Source of the DNA: Paraphoma chrysanthemicola
Taxonomy: Eukaryota > Ascomycota > Dothideomycetes > Pleosporales > Phaeosphaeriaceae
Assembly: GCA_020744225.1 (NCBI GenBank)
Contig: JAGMWG010000005.1
Span: 558,001-622,000, forward strand
DNA: 64,000 nt
Direction: 5' to 3'
Shown here piece by piece: positions 57,410 through 64,000 of the stretch. The notes under the pieces are model-generated. The model had not been told where the DNA came from. It saw only the letters and a list, made by a program, of their open reading frames with translations, and searched no databases. Position 1 is the stretch's first letter, and every line of letters begins with the position of its first letter. Both the position numbers and the translations under genes were made by a program.

Positions 57410-58366
57410 ATGTCTACATCCACTCCAAAACCCACAATAGCGGTCATTTCCATAGGCCAGATGGGCCTCGGCATTGCCTCCCTCCTCCTCGCAACAGGCT
57501 ACCGTGTAATCACCAACGTCAGCGACCGCAGCACTGCAACGCAAGACCGCGCCAGAAACGCAAACATAGAATGTTTGTCCAGCGACGTCGACCTCGTCCA
57601 ACAAGCAGACTACATCCTCAGCATCGTCCCGCCGCGCGACGCAATCGCAATGGCACAACGCATCGAGACTGCATTCCGCTCCACTCAACAATCAAATTCG
57701 AATAAAGTATTGTACTATCTCGACCTAAACGCCATAAGCCCCACCACCGCCCGCCAAATCGAGTCAATATTCACCCCACTCCGTCCCACCATCCTCTTCA
57801 TCGACGGCGGCATCATCGGCGGCCCACCATCGCTCTCACGCCTAACGTCCCCAGACTCGACCCCCAGTCTCGAGAAATGGGCGAAACCCGGGATCCCGAT
57901 CTCCGGGCCGGACAGCATTCCCGACACGGAACTGATCAGCGTACTCAACATGCGCTTCATCAATGAGAAAATCGGATCAGCAAGTGGATTGAAATGCTGT
58001 TTCGCCGCGCTATCCAAGGGTTTTACGGCGCTTGCGCTGCAGTCGTTTTCGACGGCGAGCTCGTTGGGTGTGTATGCGCATTTACAAGATTATTTGGAGG
58101 AAAATAATCCGGGCGCGGGCGAGAAGGCGAGAAAGACTGTGGTGGGTTGCACGACTAAGGCGTACCGTTGGGTCGAGGAGATGAGGCAGATTGGCGAGAC
58201 GTTTGATGTGGAAGGAGGGTGGCAAGGGAGGGCGCAGGTGTTTAGGGAGATTGCGGGCGTGTTTGAGGGGTTGGCTGATGTAGTGGAACGGGAGGGTGCG
58301 AAGAAGTTGGGGGATGCGGAGGGTGTGGTTACGGGGTTGGGAGAGGGGTTGAGGAAGACGCGATGA
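57410..58366 (+). CDS. 6-phosphogluconate dehydrogenase-like oxidoreductase (NAD(P)-binding plus DUF1932)
   Basis: Single exon of 318 residues from the ATG at 57410. Residues 10-30 form a Rossmann start (IAVISIGQMGLGIASLLLATG) of the 6PGDH/beta-hydroxyacid dehydrogenase type. LSIVPPRDAIAMAQ, YYLDLNAISPTTA and FIDGGIIGGPP follow, the last corresponding to the substrate-binding GGxxG region of the family. The all-helical C-terminal domain has SGLKCCFAALSKGFTALALQ, the DUF1932 pattern, where a Lys (here in LSKG) occupies the usual catalytic helix. It probably oxidises or reduces a small hydroxy acid in the cytosol; the substrate is unknown. The frame stays open upstream; an ATG at 57179 would add 77 residues that are Arg-rich with few acidic residues. 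It is convergent with the serine-hydrolase gene, 85 nt apart. Confidence 0.88.
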   Translation: MSTSTPKPTIAVISIGQMGLGIASLLLATGYRVITNVSDRSTATQDRARNANIECLSSDVDLVQQADYILSIVPPRDAIAMAQRIETAFRSTQQSNSNKVLYYLDLNAISPTTARQIESIFTPLRPTILFIDGGIIGGPPSLSRLTSPDSTPSLEKWAKPGIPISGPDSIPDTELISVLNMRFINEKIGSASGLKCCFAALSKGFTALALQSFSTASSLGVYAHLQDYLEENNPGAGEKARKTVVGCTTKAYRWVEEMRQIGETFDVEGGWQGRAQVFREIAGVFEGLADVVEREGAKKLGDAEGVVTGLGEGLRKTR

Positions 58367-58451
58367 TGGATTGACAGAGGGAGGGGAAAAAGTGAGCGGC
58401 TATTGAGATGTATGTTGATGATTCGTTATCAGATGGCAGGTGAGTAGTACA

Positions 58452-59790
58452 CTACTCCAAGTTATCGTAGATAGTCTTCTCAGCCATGAACCACGCCGGG
58501 ATAGCTTTGGGATCACCATTCGGCAAAACCTGGTAAAGAATGTCAGCCACAATAAAAAACGATTAATTCTTGAGGCCAAACTCACCTGGGATCCAAGGAA
58601 GCCAGCAATGCCGCGCTCACGGTCAACCCACCAGAAGCAATTTGGAAGACCCATCCACCATATCGTGTTGGCACCACGGCCTGTCGGGCCGGCCGCGATG
58701 GTCAAGAAGCCGCCGAGTCCCCATCCCTGCGGTGGATTGCCAGGCTGAGGGTAGAATTCTGGAACGGGGGCTGCAAGCTCTGTGTTTGCCGGTGCCAGGC
58801 CAGCACGAGCAAAGTCAGGTCTGTCAACGCCGTTAGTTTGTAAAGGCGTCGCGATTTCGAGAGAAAAACTTACTGGTTTGGGATCTGGTTCTCGAACAAT
58901 AGATCTACACTCTCCTTCTTCAAGATCTGCTTCCCTGTCTGGGGACTTGTGCCATCGTTCAAGATTGCGGCCAGAATCTTCACGTATTCTTTCGGCTTTG
59001 AGAACAAGCCTGCTCCGCCAGATTGCAAAGCCTTGTCCTGTTGTTCCTTGGTAGTGAAGTTGTAGTAAGCTTTGAACAATTGCTCGCGTTCCTTGAGCTT
59101 GCCTTCAGCATCACGCTGGTGCATATGTGCGATGTGTTTCTGCTGCTCTTTGGTCGGAAACATGGTTGCGCCCTCAGGTGAGATGCCGACCGGTGCGAAA
59201 ATGTGTTCGGCCATGTACACGCTGAGGGTTTGGCCGGTGACGCGCTCGAGGATGATGCCAGCCCAGTCATTATTAACGCCGTATTCCCACATAGACCCCG
59301 GCTGGTTGACAAGTCTAGCGTTGAGAATATCGTTCCTGTCGCCGGCAACACCTTCGATGACCTTGTCTCCCGGTACACGAGGATCGAGGAAGCCATAGGC
59401 AAAGCCAGCAGTATGCGCCAACAGCATGCGGACTGTGACATCTTTCTCCTGGTCGGCCGGTGTGGCTCCATCGGCGTAGACCTTTTTTTCTTTGATTTCT
59501 GGAGCAATCTTCTTCACAAACTCAGGATCATCGAGGGGAATCTTGCCCTGCTCAACGAGCTGCAGCACAGAAATAACAGTCACAAGCTTGGTGCAAGAGG
59601 CAATCCAGAAAATAGTGTCGTCCTTGTTCATTGGCTCTGAAGAATCCACGCCAACTGTACCAGCCGCATGGTCTACGAGGACCTTGCCAGACTTGTCTAC
59701 GGCAGCGAAGACAAGGCCAGGCGAATTGTCTTTGACGGCTCCATCGAGAACGTCCTTGACGCCTTGAACTCCTTGAGCTGAAAGTGGCAT
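58452..59790 (-). CDS. Beta-lactamase-like serine hydrolase/transesterase
   Basis: Three exons on the minus strand, 59790..58874, 58820..58586 and 58529..58452, give 409 residues. Introns are GTAAGT...TGACAG and GTGAGT...TACCAG. The family (class C beta-lactamase fold) includes esterases, LovD-like acyltransferases and D-amino-acid peptidases. The nucleophile motif S-x-x-K is Ser65-Cys-Thr-Lys68 in WIASCTKLVT. The conserved Tyr lies in MWEYGVNNDWAGIILERVTG. LLAHTAGFAYGF is a family landmark, and a late GWGLGGFLT region leads to WWMGLPNCFWWVDRERGIAG, where the third active-site element sits. There is no signal peptide, so it is probably cytosolic. The substrate is unknown. The start at 59790 is the first ATG in frame. 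Confidence 0.9.
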
Positions 59791-60423
59791 TTTGATCGAT
59801 GGAAGGGGTGTCAATAAAACCGAGGTGAGTGTTTTGGGTGAGGGGGTTGATTAGCTTGGAGGACGCGAGGGGTACTTTATAGCCGCGGAACGGCCGAGGC
59901 TTATTCTGATAGTCTTGCAATGTAAGGTTTTGGCTCTTCGATCCTACAAATCTTTGGTAAGAGGCACTGCGCTGACTGTGCGAAATTCGAGACTGGTGAG
60001 AAAGAAGGCTTGGTACGAAGCCATCCTCGTCCAAATAGGACTAGCGAGTGAGCACAACATCTGGATGTATATGTATTGTGGCATTGTATGGATCGCAGTA
60101 TTTGAAATACTTGATGGATGACCAACGGACAAGATTCCGCCCGCTGTACAACTTAGAGTCCAAATGGCGGGTCCATCATCATCATTGAATGAAGTAGTCC
60201 CAGGTGAGGCTCAGGCACCCCGCTGCGGGGTTGGAAATGGCGCTAGCGCAGGCTCCTGATTCCGGCCATCCCTTTGAAACGAAAATGGACAGTGGATATC
60301 TCTCCCCAGCCTGTGCCTGACATCGTCCGGATTTACTACTCGCTCAAGGTTGTTCACAACCAAGACGGTTTCTATGACTTACTACGCGTCCTACGAATAT
60401 TGTTCATGCTGTGCAAACATGGT
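59791..60423. other. Intergenic, no feature seen
   Basis: The 633 nt lie between two minus-strand genes and should hold the serine-hydrolase promoter and the 3' region of the PIG-S gene. Nothing further is recognisable. Confidence 0.6.
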
Positions 60424-62172
60424 TCAACTACGCTTCAGTGCCGACTTGATCTCTTTCAATGCAGCCATGATGAGTGGCACGGCGACTGGTCCTAACAAGG
60501 GCAAGTATACAGCGACTTTGTGTTCATCTGGGAAGTAGACCTGTCCAACCATGGACTTCTCGAAGAAGGCCTTCTCTGCCTCAACCTGTGCAACACGAGC
60601 GTGCTCCAGGGCAGTCGGCACGCGGCCCGCGCGGAGGAGATCGCAGGCTTGGTGCAGATGTGTCATGGCCAGAATAGATGACTGCGCAACGTTGTCAGGC
60701 ACGGGAATTGACGGAAGCTTTTGATAGACTTGGGCAAGTGCGCCGAGTGTAGAAGCGGTTGACACGATCAGTGATGTTGCCCGAACACGCTCGAGGGTGG
60801 AAATCCGGAGCGGTAACGAAGCTGGGGCATGCGACAGGCCAAACAACGATGTGAGCTGAGTTGAGAAGCTATGCATGGCTGGGGCAAGGACGTCCACCCC
60901 TAGGCTCTCAGGAGTCGCATCGCCGATGGTATTGAGGATGTGTACGCCGCCCCACTGAGGGACCAGCCAGCTGTTTCCTCCATTCTCCTTGATCAGCAAT
61001 GGGGACTGGTTCTGATCCGGCACGTATACAATGAAGTTGACCGTCGGACCTTCTCCAATGCTAGGGCTTAGTGGCCACTCAGCAGCATTCACAAATCCAC
61101 TAAGGTCTTCTTTTCGAAGGGTCCAGGCTTTGAGCTCGTCATCATATTCTGGCTGGCTGATCGAAGGAGACAATTTCGCGTAGAGCTGAACCTGAGTGTC
61201 AACTGTGAAGTTGCTGATGGTCGATAAAGACGAGAGCAGCGGGTCCAGATACTTTGTCAGAGCCGTTTGTATATCCCACGCTGAAGGTGCAAATGCAGGT
61301 GTGAATAGCGAGAAGGTCAGGTGGTAGGTTGGAGCATACTTGAGAGCCCTGGTTGACTGGCGCTCAAGCTCCGCAAATTGTTCGGTGGTAAGAGGCGGCA
61401 GCTTCGTGGTGTCTATACCCGGAGCCCTCGACAAGACATGTGCGAGTTGCGACTGCTCTTCGCTGAACAGGGCGTGCAGTTCTTGCGCCAGAAACCCAAC
61501 AAGAGGTGAGATAGTAGACGACTGTGTGGGTGTTTGGTCGGCCGAATAGTAGACGTCCAGCGTGGGGGAATACGCTTGGAGATGGGCCCGAGGCGTAGCA
61601 CCGGTTTCCACCTCGATCAGTCGTACTTTCAACGTGATGTCCTCATCGCTGCTTGCTATGTCCGATCCATCAACGACAACTTGTTGAGAGACGTTTGCCG
61701 ATGCAGGCGATGCGGCGAGAAGGAGGCGGGGCTGATGCGCGGGGAACTCGTTGAGGTCGTTCAGAATGTGCTGTGTCTGGCTGATAAGACTGCGTGTATC
61801 GGCGGGCGGGAAGGGTGCTTCGACAGCAATGCGGAGAGGGAAGACTGGCGTGCACACCTGCGGCACGTTAGCTAGCATTGATAAAGAATGGCAGGGCCGA
61901 CCTACTCTGCCCTCAGCCCAGTCCGTCATCTGCTGCAGCGGCAGCTCTGCTCTGTAGATGGCCGTAGTCTTGAGCCATATCGGCAGTCCGAGAAGCAGTA
62001 CGACTGCCCAAAAGGAGAGGATGGCCAGCCGGCGCAGCCAAATGCTTTCTGTAGACTCCGGAGGTGGTAACTTTGGCGACCGGACCGCATCGAGCGGTTT
62101 GCTCGTGCCTGAAGAAGCACTCGGCGCTGCGCTCGACGCCAGAGACGCGTTTGGGCTTGTTGGTGATGCCAT
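60424..62172 (-). CDS. GPI17: GPI transamidase subunit PIG-S (Gpi17)
   Basis: Two exons on the minus strand, 62172..61906 and 61857..60424, give 566 residues. The 48-nt intron (GTAGGT, branch GCTAAC, CCGCAG) has no stop in frame; reading through would add 16 residues (582). The protein is a subunit of the ER-membrane GPI transamidase, which attaches GPI anchors to proteins. A Ser/Pro-rich cytosolic N-terminus is followed by a membrane helix (LAILSFWAVVLLLGLPIWL) and the conserved YRAELP. A large luminal domain contains VNFIVYVPDQNQSPLLI, NSWLVPQWGGVHILN and QLTSLFGLSHAP, all typical of PIG-S. A C-terminal helix (VYLPLLGPVAVPLIMAAL) carries a short cytosolic basic end. It is tandem with the downstream-numbered 2EXR-like gene, 107 nt away. 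Confidence 0.94.
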   Translation of the reverse strand: MASPTSPNASLASSAAPSASSGTSKPLDAVRSPKLPPPESTESIWLRRLAILSFWAVVLLLGLPIWLKTTAIYRAELPLQQMTDWAEGRVGRPCHSLSMLANVPQVCTPVFPLRIAVEAPFPPADTRSLISQTQHILNDLNEFPAHQPRLLLAASPASANVSQQVVVDGSDIASSDEDITLKVRLIEVETGATPRAHLQAYSPTLDVYYSADQTPTQSSTISPLVGFLAQELHALFSEEQSQLAHVLSRAPGIDTTKLPPLTTEQFAELERQSTRALKYAPTYHLTFSLFTPAFAPSAWDIQTALTKYLDPLLSSLSTISNFTVDTQVQLYAKLSPSISQPEYDDELKAWTLRKEDLSGFVNAAEWPLSPSIGEGPTVNFIVYVPDQNQSPLLIKENGGNSWLVPQWGGVHILNTIGDATPESLGVDVLAPAMHSFSTQLTSLFGLSHAPASLPLRISTLERVRATSLIVSTASTLGALAQVYQKLPSIPVPDNVAQSSILAMTHLHQACDLLRAGRVPTALEHARVAQVEAEKAFFEKSMVGQVYFPDEHKVAVYLPLLGPVAVPLIMAALKEIKSALKRS

Positions 62173-62279
62173 GGTGGTGTTGCTCTGGTCGCGCTGTCAC
62201 TTTCCGCACATCGCGCTAAGCCATTTCGGGATCCGTGCAAGCATATCACCACCATCAAAGTCGACTTGGTATTACAAGC

Positions 62280-63185
62280 CTACGGAGCAAGATCCTCCGT
62301 GCCCCTCTGGTAATCTCTAACGTTGTTCTGCTCTATTGCATACAGCTCTTGTAGGTAGACTTCTTGCCTCTCTCTGGCCTGCGCGCTCATATCGTCACCG
62401 AACATGGCCGTGCCAGTCACATACCCATCCTCAGTCTGCACTTTTACGCCCATCGCCTTCTCCAAAAATGTCGGCCAGGGCTTTGCGTAGTAGCCCTGAA
62501 TCACAAGCTCTTCTAGAGCCTGGATTTGAGCCAGCGTCCGAACAAAATCTAGGTTGTCACCTAGACCTCTTTCCATGGCTCCTCGCTGCGATGGTATTGC
62601 ACAATCAGTCCGGGCACCCCATCCAATGGTAAGTCGTCGCAGACCGGTGGCAGATGTGGCAAGTCTTTGGAGGAGTTGCAACCATGCACGACATCCAGCC
62701 AAGTACGACACCCAGATAGTGACGCTTGTAATGCAGGCGGTGTTTCTTGGGCCAATCTTGTCCAAGAACCGCAATCCGTCTTCGGCTTCTCTGATGTGAA
62801 ACGTGTTCTGAGCGTAGACGATCTGGTTTGCCTCCAAATGTATCTGTCTGCAAGTGCGCAGTAATCCTGCTCCCATGTTCTTACATTGTGATGAGCCCAT
62901 GAGATGGACAAGGACTTGTTTGTTTCCCTCGGTCCTCTTCCCGCCATACTTGAGCGCAGTCCCAGCGAACCGGCTGACCAGGACGTCTTCATATATGCGA
63001 AGTCGAAGTTCGGCGGGCAGAGTCAAGAAGCCGACAGGCGCGTCTTTCGGTCTCCTTGTCGGAGCTTCATGCTGACCAGTTTCCGGCGCCGTTGCGGTTG
63101 CTAGAACTTCCAGCTCGTCTATGGCCAGGCTGGAAATGGCCTGTACATACTGCTGCTCGAGGCTGTCCTGTGGACTTTGGCTCAT
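62280..63185 (-). CDS. 2EXR/F-box-like domain protein
   Basis: Single exon of 301 residues from the ATG at 63185. Residues around 50-65 (GFLTLPAELRLRIYEDVLVS) match the start of the 2EXR or F-box-like modules found in many fungal proteins. GLLRTCRQIHLEANQIVYAQN follows, the usual continuation of this family (LLRTCRQIxxEAxxxxY). The rest is helical with a leucine-rich-like part (ALEELVIQGYY) but no defined catalytic motif. Such proteins are thought to mediate protein-protein contacts, possibly in ubiquitin ligase complexes; here that is inference. The frame extends upstream of 63185 without another ATG. It is divergent from the DJ-1-like gene, with 394 nt between. Confidence 0.82.
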   Translation of the reverse strand: MSQSPQDSLEQQYVQAISSLAIDELEVLATATAPETGQHEAPTRRPKDAPVGFLTLPAELRLRIYEDVLVSRFAGTALKYGGKRTEGNKQVLVHLMGSSQCKNMGAGLLRTCRQIHLEANQIVYAQNTFHIREAEDGLRFLDKIGPRNTACITSVTIWVSYLAGCRAWLQLLQRLATSATGLRRLTIGWGARTDCAIPSQRGAMERGLGDNLDFVRTLAQIQALEELVIQGYYAKPWPTFLEKAMGVKVQTEDGYVTGTAMFGDDMSAQARERQEVYLQELYAIEQNNVRDYQRGTEDLAP

Positions 63186-63579
63186 CGTCTGGTCGCTTGT
63201 GCAACGCCTTCGAGAGACCACGACGGCAGCAATAGATTTTGTACCTCCGTCGGTTTGCTAGGCCGGTCCTTTTGGCGGTCTCCCTCAGGTACGGGAGGGG
63301 CTGAGAACCGATGGTTTAACCAGGGTCCCACGCTAGCGCGCTACGATCCCGCTTTTTGCTGAAGCTATGTCCTCTCGTTGGCAGGTGCGGGTGCGGGGGA
63401 AACTCTGGGGAAAGAGCTCTGGTGCAGCGTGACGAAGGCACGAGGGTCGTAAGACCTGCCCCTCTCAGCTGACCACGCCCTCGCTCCTTCTCTCAACTTC
63501 CTCACACGACACACATCCTGTCATCACAACAACCTTTTCAACCAACCTCAATTCACATTCACAACCCATTACCTTCAAG
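63186..63579 (+). promoter_or_regulatory. Divergent promoter; CA/CT-rich leader of the DJ-1-like gene
   Basis: The last 100 nt before 63580 are strongly pyrimidine- and CA-rich (TCCTTCTCTCAACTTCCTCA, then repeated CAACC and CACA groups ending in TTCAAGATG). This is a leader type common in well-expressed fungal genes. No discrete factor site is named. Confidence 0.45.
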
Positions 63580-64000
63580 ATGAGTGCAGTCGCCGACAGC
63601 ACTGATGGCCCCGTCGAGCAGGTCAAGGTGCTGTTCGCTCTCTTCCCTGGCTACAACACCCTCGACGTGGCCGGACCTCTCGAGGTCCTGAGTCGCTCCC
63701 TGCAAAACCCCAAGGACAAGTGTGAGTTCTCCTACAGGCCAATTGGGCAGCGCCATCATCCTCCGAGCCTGCCCTTCCTAATTGAGCCGTTTCTAACAAC
63801 GAAGCAGCCAGCAAGGCCTTCGACTGCCAATTCGTCGGCACTTCATCAGCTATGACATCAGTCCAGGGCCTCACCATCAAGGCCGATATGGACTATGGCG
63901 ACGCCAATGATGAGCTTGAAGATTTCGATGTCATCATCGTCCCTGGCGGCGAGGGTGTCTTTGACGTCCTCAAGAACAAGACCGAGCCCCTCAATCTCCT
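63580..64000 (+). CDS. DJ-1/PfpI family protein, 3' end cut by window edge
   Basis: Partial gene, exons 63580..63721 and 63808..>64000 (about 111 residues in the window). The 86-nt intron (donor GTGAGT, branch CTAAC, acceptor AAGCAG) joins T to CC. The N-terminus reads VKVLFALFPGYNTLDVAGPL, the typical first strand and helix of a class I glutamine amidotransferase-like (DJ-1/PfpI) fold with the conserved Asp-Val-Ala-Gly-Pro. FDVIIVPGGEGVFDVL contains the second conserved turn. The nucleophilic Cys and its His partner would lie beyond position 64000, so activity cannot be judged. Fungal members include stress-response glyoxalase or chaperone-like proteins and isonitrile hydratase-like enzymes; the closest of these cannot be decided here. 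Confidence 0.88.

Overview
The window is nuclear DNA from a filamentous ascomycete (Pezizomycotina); the gene set fits Dothideomycetes best, but that class assignment is an inference. Most genes are split by 45-110 nt introns with GT-AG ends and CTAAC/CTGAC-like branch points. There are no operons. The gene content is typically fungal: a bacteriorhodopsin-type opsin, an RGS-LOV photoreceptor, a PHO85-type kinase, and DUF1996, DUF2264 and DUF7587 proteins. I support 25 protein-coding genes, of which the two at the edges are partial. I see no rRNA, CRISPR or intact mobile element, and no canonical tRNA that I would defend.

Layout. 1-12.3 kb: MARVEL-like membrane protein (-, cut by the left edge), large conserved fungal protein of DUF8004 type (+), DNA polymerase kappa (-), coiled-coil protein (+), ZIP metal transporter (-). 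12.3-15.2 kb: no confident gene. 15.2-18.2 kb: proton-pump-type rhodopsin, small cysteine-rich secreted protein and RPEL-repeat protein, all +. 19.7-27.8 kb: MFS sugar/quinate-type transporter (-), DUF2264 protein (+), PHO85/PHOA cyclin-dependent kinase (+). 29.6-36.1 kb: three minus-strand genes (short conserved protein, secreted DUF1996 protein, alpha/beta hydrolase ending in the peroxisomal signal AKL). 36.6-47.4 kb: NatB catalytic subunit (+), then RGS-LOV photoreceptor, cystinosin homologue, catalytically degenerate SDR protein and DUF7587/AT-hook protein, all -. 47.4-57.4 kb: gene-poor, with one weakly modelled orphan gene at 54.3-55.4 kb. 57.4-64.0 kb: 6PGDH-like oxidoreductase (+), beta-lactamase-like serine hydrolase (-), PIG-S/Gpi17 subunit of GPI transamidase (-), 2EXR/F-box-like protein (-) and a DJ-1/PfpI protein (+, cut by the right edge).

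The genes look like an ordinary mixture of housekeeping and accessory functions rather than one pathway. The main theme is light sensing: a retinal photoreceptor and a flavin (LOV) photoreceptor coupled to an RGS-like domain lie about 21 kb apart. Other points of interest are an SDR-fold protein that has lost its Tyr/Lys catalytic pair and its dinucleotide-binding glycines, a 14-nt microexon, a GC-AG intron, and introns whose retention would keep the frame open. I did not find a clearly new multi-gene system. All exon joins were made by eye from splice signals, reading frame and family motifs, so exact borders need transcript support.
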